A stretch of DNA of 64,000 nt from UBA7477 sp045602925 (GCA_045602925.1 JAZSCN010000041.1:62001-126000); one strand, 5' to 3'. Positions 1 to 9,416 are shown, counted from the first letter of the stretch. Notes: generated by a model not told the origin, from the letters alone. Program-made: numbers and translations.

Positions 1-2128
1 AAGCCTTCTCGACTACCGACTTTGCCTTAAGAGTCATAACTGACACACCGATTGTGTCTCTTGCTGCCTTTGGAAGCAAGAGTGCAGAATTAAATATAAT
101 CATTCTGCCGTTGCTTGTCTTGACGAGGACATTTTCATTCTCTGCCACAAACAGTACCGAGACAAGCTTAGACTTAGCAGAATACGCATTGGTGAGTTTC
201 TTTCTGTTAGTCTTTGTTTCATAGGCATTAAGTGGGACCTTAGCGACCTTGCCATTTTCATAAACGAACAATAGATATCCGCTATAATCTATAGTTGGTA
301 TCATAGCTCTGAAGCCTTCGCCATCATCAAACGAGAGCTTAGCGGGGATATAGTCGCCGAGCGCACTGGCCTTACTATCCTCGAAGGCTGATGCCTTTGA
401 CTTATAGACAGTTGCACTATCTGTAAAGAACAGGATCTCTGTTTTATTGGTAGCGTCGACCTCCTGGACAATCTCGTCGCCTTCCTTGACCTTTTGTGCG
501 CCACTCATTCTAAGTGACTGAGGAGTAATCTTCTTAAAGTAGCCACTCTCGGTAACAAAGAGCTTACACTGATAATCAGGAGTATCATCGAGTTCTTCCT
601 CGACGTCTTCCTCAACAGTATAGATAAACTGGGTTTTTCTTTCCTGAGCGTACTTTTTAGAAACCTCTTTGAGCTCGTTAATGATGATATTCTTAATCTT
701 TCGGTCGCTACCGAGAGTTTCTTTCATATCCTCTATATCTTCGATAAGACTTTGGATTTCTTTAGTTCTATTAAGAATATACTCACGGTTTAAATGACGG
801 AGCTTGATTTCAGCAACGTATTCAGCTTGGATTTCGTCGATACCAAAGCCAATCATAAGGTTAGGAACTACATCGGCTTCGTTCTCGGTTTCTCTAACAA
901 TTTTCACTGCCTTATCGATATCAAGCAAAATCTTCTCAAGGCCCAAGAGAAGGTGGAGCTTGTCCTGCTTTTTCTTAAGGTCGAAGTCGATTCTACGCTT
1001 AACGCAAGTCATTCTGAAGTTAACCCACTCTTTAATTATCTCATAGATGCCCATTACCTTTGGATAGCCGTTAACGAGTATATTAAAGTTGCAGGCATAG
1101 GTATCCTGGAGAGGAGTCATTCTAAAGAGCTTTTGCATAAGCTTTTCTGGATCTGTGCCTCTCTTGAGGTCGATAGAGATATGGAGACCGTCGAGGTCGG
1201 TTTCATCTCTTATATACTGAATCTCCTTAATCTTTCCTATTTTAACGAGTGCGACAATCTTTTCTATAATAGCCTCGATTGTAGCAGTTGGTGGAATTTC
1301 AGTAATATCTATACAGTTTGCTGACTTATCGTAAGAATACTTTGCTCTGAACTTTAGTGAGCCTCTACCGGTCTGGTAGACCTTATCGAGTTCCTCCTCG
1401 TCATAAACGAAATACGAGCCACCGATAAAATCCGGGCCCTTGAGGGTTTCTAAGGCATTATGGCAAGGGTCGCGCATAAGAGCGATTGTTGTTTCGCAAA
1501 CCTCTGAAAGATTAAACGAGCACACTGATGACGCCATCGCAACGCCGATACCGACATTCGAATTAACGAGGACTGATGGGAAGCTTGCCGGAAACAGAGT
1601 TGGCTCCTGCATTGTATTGTCGTAGTTAGGAACGAAGTCTACGGTATTTTTATCGATATCTCTAAAGAGCTCCTGACAGATTGGCTCGAGCTTAACCTCG
1701 GTATATCTTGAGGCAGCATAAGCCATATCTCTTGAATAAGACTTACCGAAGTTACCCTTAGACTCGACATAAGGATGGAGCAGGGTTTCGTTACCTCTGG
1801 CAAGACGCACCATTGTTTCATAAATAGCAGCATCGCCGTGAGGGTTAAGCTGCATAGTTCTACCGACTACGTTAGCCGACTTCATTTTTGCGCCCTGCAA
1901 AAGTCCCATTTTATACATAGTATAGAGGAGCTTTCTGTGGGATGGTTTAAAGCCGTCAATTTCAGGGAAGGAACGAGAAACATTCACGCTCATAGCGTAC
2001 GGCATATAGTTCTTTTCGAGGGTAATGGTAATTCTTTCGTCGACCACCTGTCCTGCACCGTGGATATATGCATCAATCTGCGGGAGTCTTTTTTTAGGTT
2101 CTTCTTGTTTTGCTTTTTTTCTAGCCAT
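1..2128 (-). CDS. parC: Type IIA DNA topoisomerase subunit A (ParC/GyrA family), 3' end beyond window
   Basis: Breakage-reunion subunit of a type II topoisomerase. The reading frame is open from the ATG at 2128 (good GGAAAGGAG site upstream) to the left edge, giving about 709 residues, so only a short C-terminal end is missing. The catalytic tyrosine sits in the AASRYTE motif near residue 142, and a PHGD motif lies near residue 97. The quinolone-region positions are unusual: the residue matching GyrA Ser83 is Ala and the acidic position is Glu (PHGDAAIYE). The winged-helix region differs clearly from typical GyrA (SANVVGRTM instead of SARIVGDVM). A long C-terminal beta-propeller-like region follows. 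It lies 23 bp downstream of the B subunit, so the two form one unit. I call it ParC rather than GyrA because of this divergence and the pairing; housekeeping gyrA would then be elsewhere. Confidence 0.88.
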   Translation of the reverse strand, partial: MARKKAKQEEPKKRLPQIDAYIHGAGQVVDERITITLEKNYMPYAMSVNVSRSFPEIDGFKPSHRKLLYTMYKMGLLQGAKMKSANVVGRTMQLNPHGDAAIYETMVRLARGNETLLHPYVESKGNFGKSYSRDMAYAASRYTEVKLEPICQELFRDIDKNTVDFVPNYDNTMQEPTLFPASFPSVLVNSNVGIGVAMASSVCSFNLSEVCETTIALMRDPCHNALETLKGPDFIGGSYFVYDEEELDKVYQTGRGSLKFRAKYSYDKSANCIDITEIPPTATIEAIIEKIVALVKIGKIKEIQYIRDETDLDGLHISIDLKRGTDPEKLMQKLFRMTPLQDTYACNFNILVNGYPKVMGIYEIIKEWVNFRMTCVKRRIDFDLKKKQDKLHLLLGLEKILLDIDKAVKIVRETENEADVVPNLMIGFGIDEIQAEYVAEIKLRHLNREYILNRTKEIQSLIEDIEDMKETLGSDRKIKNIIINELKEVSKKYAQERKTQFIYTVEEDVEEELDDTPDYQCKLFVTESGYFKKITPQSLRMSGAQKVKEGDEIVQEVDATNKTEILFFTDSATVYKSKASAFEDSKASALGDYIPAKLSFDDGEGFRAMIPTIDYSGYLLFVYENGKVAKVPLNAYETKTNRKKLTNAYSAKSKLVSVLFVAENENVLVKTSNGRMIIFNSALLLPKAARDTIGVSVMTLKAKSVVEKA

Positions 2129-2151
2129 TTTAAATACTCCTTTCCCGTAGA

Positions 2152-4131
2152 TTAAGATATGTCAGCCATATCGAGGTAGTCGGCGCCGTTATTTGCGATA
2201 AAGTCTTTTCTTCCCTGCAGGTTATCACCGAGCAGCATATCGAACATATACTCTGTGAACTCTGCCTCATCGGGAGTAATCTGGATAAGACGTCTTGTTT
2301 CGGGATTCATAGTAGTAAGAGCCATCATTTCTGCCTCGTTTTCACCAAGTCCCTTTGAGCGCTGGATTGTATACTTTTCGTCACCAATCATAGAGAGAAT
2401 TTCGCCTTTTTCTCTATCGTCGTAGGCAAAGTAGGTTTTCTTCTTTGTTGTAATCTCATAGAGTGGAGATTCTGCGATATAGACATATCCTTGTTCGATA
2501 AGGGTTGGGGTAAGTCTATAGAGCATTGTGAGGATAAGAGTTCTTATCTGGAAGCCGTCGACGTCGGCATCGGTACATATAATAATCTTATTCCATCTTA
2601 AATTCTCAAGAGAGAATGACGAAAGCTCTTTATTTGACTTAGACTTTACCTCTACGCCACAGCCCAATACTTTAATGAGGTCGGTAATGATATCGCTCTT
2701 AAATATCTTAGAATAGTCGGCTTTAAGGCAGTTCAGAATCTTACCTCTAACGGGGATAACGGCTTGGAATTCGGCATTTCTTGCCATTTTTACAGAACCG
2801 AGCGCTGAGTCGCCCTCTACGATATAGACTTCTCTTTTAGAGACGTCCTTAGAACGACAGTCTACAAACTTCTGCACCATATTTGCAAGGTCGATTTGCT
2901 TAGAGAGTGTTTGTTTTAAATTCTGACGTGTAGAATCAGCCTTTTCACGACTACGCTTATTTATAAGCACCTGGTCGGCAATTTTCTGAGCTTCTTCCGG
3001 CTTTTCGATAAAGTAAATCTCGAGTTGTTGTTTTAAGAACTCGGTCATACACTCCTGGATATATTTATTTGTTATAGCCTTCTTGGTCTGGTTAGCGTAC
3101 GAGGTTAGCGTTGAAAATGAGCTTGAAACAAGCACGAGGCAATCCTCTACGTCAATATACTTAATTGGTGATTCGTTTTTATTATACTTATTATTAGACT
3201 TAAGGTAGCTATCGACCTGATATCTGAATGCTGTTTTTACGGCTTCGGCAGGTGAACCACCGTGCTCTAGAAAGCTGGAGTTATGGTAATACTCGGTTGT
3301 ATTAACCTTATTAGAAAATGCAAAAGCAACATTTAGTTTTACCTTATACTCAGGGAGGTCTGCTCTATCCTTACCCTTTCTTGTTCCCTCGCAGAAAAAG
3401 ACGGATGTAAGGGCGTTATCGCCGACAATTTCGCTAACATAGTCGGTTATGCCGTTTTCATACATAAAGGTTTGCTCATCAAAGCCACCGCCGGATTTTT
3501 CTACTCTTAGGATAAACTTAACCTTTGGATTAACGACAGCTTGACGCTTCATTGTTTCTTCGAGGAATGAAACAGGTATATTTATATCGGTAAAGACGTC
3601 AAGGTCTGGCTTCCAATGATGCTTTGTACCTGTCTTCTTGTTAGATGGCTCGCTCTTAAGCTTGCCGACAGGGTTGCCCTTTTCAAAGTGCATGCTATAC
3701 TCCATACCGTCACGGTGCACGGTAACATCCATAAACTCGGAAGAATACTGAGTAGCACAAGCACCGAGTCCGTTAAGACCCAAAGAATACTCATAGTTTT
3801 CGCCGTCGTTGTTATTATACTTACCACCGGCATAGAGTTCGCAGTATACGAGCTCCCAGTTATATCTGCCTGCTGCCTTGTTATAATCCATAGGACAGCC
3901 TCTGCCGAAGTCTTCGACCTCGATACTATTATCCTTATAATAAGTAAGAACAATCTTATCACCGTAGCCTTCTCTGGCTTCGTCTATCGAGTTGGACAAA
4001 ATCTCAAACACAGAGTGCTGACAGCCTTCAAGACCATCGGAGCCGAATATTACCGCGGGGCGCTTTCTAACTCTATCGGCACCCTCGAGTGCAACTATCG
4101 TTTCATTACCATAGTTATTCTTCTTAGCCAA
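2152..4131 (-). CDS. parE: Type IIA DNA topoisomerase subunit B (ParE/GyrB family)
   Basis: ATPase/TOPRIM subunit, 659 residues with the TTG start at 4131, which sits 8 bases after a perfect AGGAGG; the upstream in-frame extension has no such site. GHKL motifs: EILSNSIDEA near 43-52, DFGRGCP near 75, and GLNGLGA where GyrB normally has GLHGVGA. TOPRIM: EGDSA at about 439 and DADVDG at 521-526, followed by FQIRTL instead of the usual AHIRTL. The QRSKGLGE motif is present near the C-terminus. Start overlaps the end of the upstream membrane-protein gene by 8 bp, and parC follows after 23 bp, so the three are probably co-transcribed. All catalytic elements are intact, but several family-invariant residues are changed, so this is a diverged paralogue rather than the housekeeping GyrB. 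Confidence 0.9.
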   Translation of the reverse strand: MAKKNNYGNETIVALEGADRVRKRPAVIFGSDGLEGCQHSVFEILSNSIDEAREGYGDKIVLTYYKDNSIEVEDFGRGCPMDYNKAAGRYNWELVYCELYAGGKYNNNDGENYEYSLGLNGLGACATQYSSEFMDVTVHRDGMEYSMHFEKGNPVGKLKSEPSNKKTGTKHHWKPDLDVFTDINIPVSFLEETMKRQAVVNPKVKFILRVEKSGGGFDEQTFMYENGITDYVSEIVGDNALTSVFFCEGTRKGKDRADLPEYKVKLNVAFAFSNKVNTTEYYHNSSFLEHGGSPAEAVKTAFRYQVDSYLKSNNKYNKNESPIKYIDVEDCLVLVSSSFSTLTSYANQTKKAITNKYIQECMTEFLKQQLEIYFIEKPEEAQKIADQVLINKRSREKADSTRQNLKQTLSKQIDLANMVQKFVDCRSKDVSKREVYIVEGDSALGSVKMARNAEFQAVIPVRGKILNCLKADYSKIFKSDIITDLIKVLGCGVEVKSKSNKELSSFSLENLRWNKIIICTDADVDGFQIRTLILTMLYRLTPTLIEQGYVYIAESPLYEITTKKKTYFAYDDREKGEILSMIGDEKYTIQRSKGLGENEAEMMALTTMNPETRRLIQITPDEAEFTEYMFDMLLGDNLQGRKDFIANNGADYLDMADIS

Positions 4132-4495
4132 AGTTTTCTCCTCCTGATTCTTGAGCATCATCACTCTTTTGTGAAAGCTGTTTATTCTTAAAAGCACAGA
4201 TAATCATAAGTGCTACAATTATTAAGACAGCTTCGACTATTATCAATACGACTGAGCCTGAAAGCCCTAAAAACTTTTTTATAATTATATAGTCAAGTCC
4301 GCCAAGATACAGACCGATATTTATTATGTTCACGCCTTTAAAGAAAATCCAAATCACAGCGGGCAAAATTACGAGAAGTCCTAGCACGCCTTCTGCCCTT
4401 GAAGAAACATCCCAGAGGCTTGCCACATCACCAATAATAAGGACTGCCACAGCGAGCAATAAAATCGAAATCAGTGAAATATAAAACTTCTTCAA
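4124..4495 (-). CDS. Small polytopic membrane protein upstream of parE
   Basis: Unrecognised protein of about 123 residues with three to four hydrophobic stretches (residues about 4-26, 38-54, 56-75 and 82-103) and a polar acidic tail. I prefer the TTG start at 4495, preceded by AAAGTGGGG, over the ATG at 4528: the promoter at 4537-4565 would begin the transcript only a few bases before that ATG, leaving no room for a ribosome site. It is the first gene of the unit with parE and parC and overlaps parE by 8 bp, so translation may be coupled. No function can be assigned. Confidence 0.6.
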   Translation of the reverse strand: MKKFYISLISILLLAVAVLIIGDVASLWDVSSRAEGVLGLLVILPAVIWIFFKGVNIINIGLYLGGLDYIIIKKFLGLSGSVVLIIVEAVLIIVALMIICAFKNKQLSQKSDDAQESGGENFG

Positions 4496-4536
4496 AATCG
4501 ATACCCCACTTTCTTTAAAAACCAACATATAGGTTA

Positions 4537-4565
4537 ATTATAACACAATATCTGCCGTTTTGCAA
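4537..4565 (-). promoter_or_regulatory. Promoter for the membrane protein-parE-parC unit
   Basis: On the minus strand a TTGCAA -35 box is followed by 17 bp and a perfect TATAAT -10 box. Predicted start of transcription is near 4530. Confidence 0.75.
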
Positions 4566-4698
4566 GTGCCATACACACAAAATATAAGATTTGAGGCTAA
4601 AATGTCATAGATGTAATTTGTTTCATTCCAGAAACGATTTGTGCATTTTATACACGCAACACAGTAAAGTATCTATGGTTTTTTTAAAGGTTATGCTA

Positions 4699-4727
4699 TT
4701 GCAATTTTCTACAGAATATGCTATAAT
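4699..4727 (+). promoter_or_regulatory. carB promoter
   Basis: TTGCAA, 17 bp spacer, TATAAT. It uses the same -35 hexamer and spacing as the divergent parE-side promoter 130 bp away. The expected transcript start is near 4734, leaving a leader of about 120 bases. Confidence 0.78.
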
Positions 4728-4734
4728 TATTTGA

Positions 4735-4857
4735 ATTAAGTTTTGCGGTGTGGTAACCGCAAAAAAATTTTGCAAATTCGACCGAAAATTTCCATTTTTT
4801 TACAGTTAAAAACGGTTTTTTCGGTTCACGGCGTTACGGCGTGGAAAGGAGTTTCTT
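4735..4857 (+). promoter_or_regulatory. Structured 5' leader of carB
   Basis: The 4496-4857 stretch has no gene; it holds two divergent promoters and this leader. The leader has a perfect 9-bp stem at 4741-4749/4756-4764 with a 6-base loop, beginning a few bases after the transcript start. A competing stem at 4759-4764/4768-4773 uses its right arm, and an 8-bp stem 4781-4788/4818-4825 lies further on. The ribosome site AAAGGAG is 6 bases before the ATG. No U-tract follows the last stem, so this is not a simple terminator, and I see no PyrR-type loop. Function is unknown. Confidence 0.4.
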
Positions 4858-7800
4858 ATGGAAAAACAACCACAGAAGAAAGTACTTATTATCGGCTCCG
4901 GACCTATCATTATCGGTCAGGCCTGCGAGTTCGACTATTCGGGAACTCAGGCTTGTAAGGCGCTGAGACAGCTCGGCCACAAGATTATTCTTGTAAACTC
5001 CAACCCTGCTACTATTATGACAGACCCAGGCATTGCTGATGTTACATACATTGAACCACTCAATGCTAAGCGTCTTGAAGAAATTATTGCTAAAGAACGT
5101 CCTGACTGGCTTCTCCCTAACCTTGGTGGTCAGTCTGGTCTTAACCTCTGTTCTGAGCTTGACAAGCTCGGCGTTCTCAAGAAGTACGACGTAGAAGTTA
5201 TCGGTGTACAGATTGACGCTATCGAACGTGGTGAAGACAGAACCGAGTTCAAGAAGACAATGGACAAGCTTGGCATTCAGATGGCAAGAAGTGAAGTTGC
5301 TTACTCAATTGATGAAGCTCTCGCTATTGCTGACAAGCTTGGTTACCCTGTTGTTCTTCGTCCTGCTTACACAATGGGTGGTACAGGCGGTGGACTTGTA
5401 TATAATGTTGAAGAACTTAAGACTGTATGTGAAAGAGGTCTTGCTGCTTCTCTCGTTGGACAGGTTCTTGTTGAAGAATCTATTCTCGGATGGGAAGAGC
5501 TTGAGCTTGAGGTTGTTAGAGATAAGACAGGCAAGATGATTACTGTTTGCTTTATCGAAAACATAGACCCACTCGGTGTACACACCGGTGACAGCTACTG
5601 TGCTGCTCCTATGCTCACAATCTCTGAGGATGTTCAGAAGGAGCTTCAGCGTCAGGCTTACGCTATCGTTGATGCAATCGAAGTTATCGGTGGTACTAAC
5701 GTACAGTTCGCTAGAAACCCACACGACGGAAGAATTTACGTTATTGAAATAAACCCAAGAACATCTCGTTCGTCAGCACTTGCTTCTAAGGCTACAGGCT
5801 TCCCTATCGCACTTGTTTCTGCGATGCTTGCAACAGGACTTACACTCGCTGACATTCCTTGTGGAAAGTACGGCACACTTGCTGACTACTATCCAGACGG
5901 CGATTATGTTGTTATCAAGTTTGCTAGATGGGCATTTGAGAAGTTTAAGAAGGCTGAAGACAAGCTTGGCACACAGATGAGAGCTGTTGGCGAAGTAATG
6001 AGCATTGGTAAGACCTACAAGGAAGCTTTCCAGAAGGCTATTCGTTCACTTGAAAAGGGCAGATACGGTCTTGGATTTGCTAATGATTACAACAAGAAGA
6101 CCAAGGAAGAGCTTATTTCTATGCTCTACGCTCCTACAAGTGAAAGACAGTTTATTATGTACGAGGCACTCAGAAAGGGTGCGACTGTAGAAGAGCTTGA
6201 GGCTCTCACAAAGATTAAGCCTTACTTCATTGAGCAGATGAAGGAGCTTGTTGATGAAGAAAATGCTCTTATGGAAAACAAGGGCAATATTCCTGCTGAC
6301 GATAAGCTTGTTTCCGCTAAGAAAAACGGCTTCTCCGACAAGTATCTTTCCGAAATCCTTGAGGTTTCTGAAGAAGAAATTAGAAATGCAAGAATCGGTG
6401 CAGGTCTCACAGAGGCTTGGGACAAGATTCACGTTAGTGGTACAGAAAACTCTGCATACTACTATTCTACATACAATGCACCTGACAACTCAGTTGCAAG
6501 CGAGGGCAAGCCAAAGATTCTCATCCTCGGCAGCGGCCCTAACAGAATCGGTCAGGGTATCGAGTTCGACTACTGCTGTGTTCATGCGGCAAACTCACTT
6601 CGCAGACTCGGCTTTGAGACAATTATGATTAACTGCAACCCTGAGACAGTTTCTACAGACTACGATACTTCCGACAAGCTCTACTTTGAGCCACTCACAC
6701 TCGAAGATGTACTTAGCATTTACGAGAAGGAAAAGCCACTCGGTGTTATTGCACAGTTTGGTGGACAGACTCCTCTTAACCTTGCTGCTGATCTTAAGAA
6801 GTACGGCGTAAAGGTTCTTGGTACAACACCTGAGACAATTGATATGGCAGAAGACAGAGACCTCTTCAGAGAGATGATGGACAAGCTCGAGATTCCTATG
6901 CCTGAATCCGGAATGGCTGTTACTGTTGATGAGGCACTCGAAATTGCTGACAGAATCGGTTATCCTGTAATGGTACGTCCTTCCTACGTTCTCGGTGGTA
7001 GAGGTATGGAGGTTGTACACGAGCCAGAAAGCCTGAGAGTATACATGGCTGCTGCTGTTGGTGTTACACCGGACAGACCAATTCTTATTGACAGATTCTT
7101 ACACAACGCTACAGAATGTGAAGCTGATGCTATAAGCGATGGTGAGAACGTATTCGTTCCTGCTGTTATGGAACACATTGAGCTTGCAGGTATTCACTCC
7201 GGCGACTCTGCTTGTATCCTTCCTTCACTTAACATCAGTGCTGAAAATGTTGCACTTATCAAGGAATACACAAGAAGAATTGCTAAGGAAATGAACGTTC
7301 GTGGTCTTATGAACATGCAATACGCTATCGAAGACGGAAAGGTTTATGTACTCGAGGCTAACCCAAGAGCATCAAGAACTGTTCCACTTGTTTCTAAGGT
7401 ATGTAACATTCAGATGGTATCTCTTGCCACTGAAATCATCACATCAGAATTCACAAATCTCCCTTCACCTGTTCCTGCACTTAAGGAAAAGAAGTTCAAG
7501 CACTATGGTGTTAAGGAAGCTGTATTCCCATTCAATATGTTCCCTGAGGTTGACCCACTTCTCGGCCCAGAAATGAGATCCACAGGCGAAGTTCTTGGTA
7601 TGTCCTCTAACTTTGGCGAGGCTTACTTCAAGGCACAGGAAGCAACACAGGCTGTAATTAAGCTTTCAGGCAAGGTTCTTATCAGTATCAGCGACAGAGA
7701 CAAGGATGAGCTTGAGACTGTTGCAAGAGGCTTTGCAGACCTCGGCTTCAAGCTTGTTGCTACACAGGGCACAGCCAAGGCTATCAGAGAAAAGGGCATT

Positions 7801-8079
7801 GAATGTGACAGTGTTTGCAAGCTTCAGGAAGGCAGACCTAATGTTCTCGACCTTATCACAAACAGAGAGGTTGACATTATCGTAAATACTCCTGATGACA
7901 AGAAGGGTGCGGCTGACGACAGCTACATCAGAAAGAACGCTATCAGAAACAGAGTATTCTACATCACAACAATGGCTGCTGCGAAGGCTACAATCGAGGG
8001 TATCAAGTCGGCTAAGAGCGGTGTCAAGGACCCAATCAAGTCACTTCAGGAATACCACGCAGACATCCAGGATGCATAA
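4858..8079 (+). CDS. carB: Carbamoyl-phosphate synthase large subunit
   Basis: Makes carbamoyl phosphate from bicarbonate, ammonia (from glutamine via CarA) and two ATP, feeding pyrimidine and arginine synthesis. Full length at 1073 residues. The protein begins with the conserved GSGPIIIGQ segment, and the second half repeats it (GSGPNRIGQG near residue 558), as expected of the two duplicated ATP-grasp synthetase halves. A C-terminal MGS-like regulatory domain covers about residues 935-1060. The AAAGGAG site supports the ATG. carA is not adjacent and not in this window, which is less common; pyrC, F, K, D lie at 34-39 kb and pyrE at 23 kb. Single-gene unit with its own promoter and terminator. 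Confidence 0.97.
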   Translation: MEKQPQKKVLIIGSGPIIIGQACEFDYSGTQACKALRQLGHKIILVNSNPATIMTDPGIADVTYIEPLNAKRLEEIIAKERPDWLLPNLGGQSGLNLCSELDKLGVLKKYDVEVIGVQIDAIERGEDRTEFKKTMDKLGIQMARSEVAYSIDEALAIADKLGYPVVLRPAYTMGGTGGGLVYNVEELKTVCERGLAASLVGQVLVEESILGWEELELEVVRDKTGKMITVCFIENIDPLGVHTGDSYCAAPMLTISEDVQKELQRQAYAIVDAIEVIGGTNVQFARNPHDGRIYVIEINPRTSRSSALASKATGFPIALVSAMLATGLTLADIPCGKYGTLADYYPDGDYVVIKFARWAFEKFKKAEDKLGTQMRAVGEVMSIGKTYKEAFQKAIRSLEKGRYGLGFANDYNKKTKEELISMLYAPTSERQFIMYEALRKGATVEELEALTKIKPYFIEQMKELVDEENALMENKGNIPADDKLVSAKKNGFSDKYLSEILEVSEEEIRNARIGAGLTEAWDKIHVSGTENSAYYYSTYNAPDNSVASEGKPKILILGSGPNRIGQGIEFDYCCVHAANSLRRLGFETIMINCNPETVSTDYDTSDKLYFEPLTLEDVLSIYEKEKPLGVIAQFGGQTPLNLAADLKKYGVKVLGTTPETIDMAEDRDLFREMMDKLEIPMPESGMAVTVDEALEIADRIGYPVMVRPSYVLGGRGMEVVHEPESLRVYMAAAVGVTPDRPILIDRFLHNATECEADAISDGENVFVPAVMEHIELAGIHSGDSACILPSLNISAENVALIKEYTRRIAKEMNVRGLMNMQYAIEDGKVYVLEANPRASRTVPLVSKVCNIQMVSLATEIITSEFTNLPSPVPALKEKKFKHYGVKEAVFPFNMFPEVDPLLGPEMRSTGEVLGMSSNFGEAYFKAQEATQAVIKLSGKVLISISDRDKDELETVARGFADLGFKLVATQGTAKAIREKGIECDSVCKLQEGRPNVLDLITNREVDIIVNTPDDKKGAADDSYIRKNAIRNRVFYITTMAAAKATIEGIKSAKSGVKDPIKSLQEYHADIQDA

Positions 8080-8087
8080 ATAACATT

Positions 8088-8121
8088 AAGGCACTTTTGA
8101 ATAATCAAGAGTGCCTTTTTT
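8088..8121 (+). terminator. carB terminator
   Basis: A 13-bp inverted repeat (8088-8100 with 8105-8117) and a 4-base loop, followed by a run of T. Confidence 0.9.
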
Positions 8122-8125
8122 GTAT

Positions 8126-8164
8126 ACAAAATCACCCCAAAAGAGATTCTATCTCCCTTGGGGT
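8126..8164 (-). terminator. spmAB terminator
   Basis: Minus-strand hairpin with arms CCCCAAGGGAGAT and ATCTC..TTGGGG just after the spmB stop, followed by a T-rich stretch. It lies back to back with the carB terminator. Confidence 0.7.
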
Positions 8165-8168
8165 ATTC

Positions 8169-8684
8169 TTATAGCATAAGTCTTACGGCAGTGCAGGCAA
8201 CAATAAAGCCTGTTATATCGGCAGCGAGGGCACAGACGAGTGTATGCCGAATGTTCTTAATTTTTACTGCGCCATAATATATAGCAACAGTATAGAATGT
8301 AGTTTCGGTAGAGCCCATCATAACACTTGCTACCCTACCGACGAATGAATCGGGGTGGTTATCTTGCAGGATTGTTTCATACACAGATAGAGCGCCACTC
8401 CCTGATATTGGTCTTAGTATGGCAAGTGGGATACACTCGGTCGGGAAGCCTATTTTCGATAGAGCCGGACTTAAAAATTGCGAAAATGCTGAAACTACGC
8501 CAGACGCATTAAGCATAGTGATTATTGTCATAAGAATTATGAGTGCGGGAAGGATATCAAAGGCAGTTTTTATATTTTCGCTAGCACCTTTAATGAAGGC
8601 TTCAAACAAATCTATTTGTTTATACTTTCCATACGCAAATACCACTATCACAAAAGCCGGCACGACATAGGAGTTCAGAGTCAA
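8169..8684 (-). CDS. spmB: Spore maturation protein B
   Basis: 171-residue membrane protein of the SpmB/nucleoside-recognition (Gate domain) family, needed in Bacillus with SpmA for spore core dehydration. Characteristic segments: FDILPALIILM, LRPISGSGALS and GSTETTFYT. The start is TTG at 8684, overlapping the TGA of spmA in a TTGA arrangement; the GGGGAG site lies inside the end of spmA. This implies translational coupling. It is strong evidence that the organism forms, or descends from, spore formers. Confidence 0.94.
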   Translation of the reverse strand: MTLNSYVVPAFVIVVFAYGKYKQIDLFEAFIKGASENIKTAFDILPALIILMTIITMLNASGVVSAFSQFLSPALSKIGFPTECIPLAILRPISGSGALSVYETILQDNHPDSFVGRVASVMMGSTETTFYTVAIYYGAVKIKNIRHTLVCALAADITGFIVACTAVRLML

Positions 8685-9277
8685 CTTTCTTTCACTCCCC
8701 TATTTTTAAATACTTTATTGAGCACAAACACAAGTGACAAGCCGACAAACAGTGCAATACAAGAGGTTACTAAGACAGCAGGCAAAATTTCCATTGGAGC
8801 TGCTGAACCGTGCGAAGCTCTGAGTGTTGCGACTGTTGTGGGAATAAGGCTGATAGAAGCTGTATTTATTACGACAAGGATTATCATATTTCTTGTGGCT
8901 ATATGGCTTGTGCTTTCCTCTCTTACAAGTTCCTTAATAGCCTTTATACCTAGTGGTGTTGCTGCGTTGCCCATTCCCATTAGGTTTGCTGTAATATTCA
9001 TAACAATTGCACTCAGGGCTTTTCCGTTTTCGTCAATTCCCGAAAACAGTCTTTTAAGCAGTGGTTTAAACAGCTTAGCAAGGCTTTTGGTAAGACCGCT
9101 TTCTTCAGCAATTTTCATTACTCCACCCCAGAAAGCCATTGAGCCCATCAAGGTAAGTATAAGCTTTACGGCACCTTCGGATGCGGTAATAATACCATTA
9201 GAGAGCTCATCTACGCTTTCTGTTATGATAGAAAAGACAAATGACATTACTACAGAAAACGCGATAAAGCTACTCAT
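8681..9277 (-). CDS. spmA: Spore maturation protein A
   Basis: 198-residue multi-pass membrane protein, partner of SpmB. The start is ATG at 9277, 5 bases after AGGAGG; the frame stays open upstream for 39 codons, but without a site. Conserved features: SMAFWGGVMKIAEESGL, NITANLMGMGNAATPLGI and the NTASISLIPTTV segment. The stop overlaps the spmB start. The gene is divergent from abrB. No clear vegetative promoter is visible upstream; a sporulation sigma-factor promoter would fit but I could not define one with confidence. Confidence 0.94.
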   Translation of the reverse strand: MSSFIAFSVVMSFVFSIITESVDELSNGIITASEGAVKLILTLMGSMAFWGGVMKIAEESGLTKSLAKLFKPLLKRLFSGIDENGKALSAIVMNITANLMGMGNAATPLGIKAIKELVREESTSHIATRNMIILVVINTASISLIPTTVATLRASHGSAAPMEILPAVLVTSCIALFVGLSLVFVLNKVFKNRGVKES

Positions 9278-9387
9278 ATTGTCCTCCTTGACGGCTTTAG
9301 AATATGGAAACATGCACAAATAATGTAAATCACATTGTGCAAAAAAACAATTTTGAATTTCCAAATAAAGATATTTTCTCCTAAATA

Positions 9388-9416
9388 TTGACAAATTTAG
9401 AGAATTTATGTAAAAT
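9388..9416 (+). promoter_or_regulatory. abrB promoter
   Basis: Perfect -35 TTGACA, 17-bp spacer, TAAAAT -10. One of the strongest promoters in the window. Confidence 0.8.

Noticed and set aside
794..1324. A 176-codon plus-strand frame inside parC
   Set aside because: It is antisense to a clear topoisomerase domain, has no ribosome site and a random-looking product.
3616..4191. A 191-codon plus-strand frame opposite parE
   Set aside because: Antisense shadow of the conserved ATPase domain; no ribosome site or recognisable domain.
4743..4958. Frame overlapping the carB leader and start
   Set aside because: It covers the structured leader and the first codons of carB in another frame, with no good ribosome site; a leader peptide was considered but not supported.
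9278..9387. Sporulation sigma-factor promoter for spmA
   Set aside because: A CATATTCT-like -10 was seen, but the -35 spacing is only about 12 bp, so the match is too weak to call.
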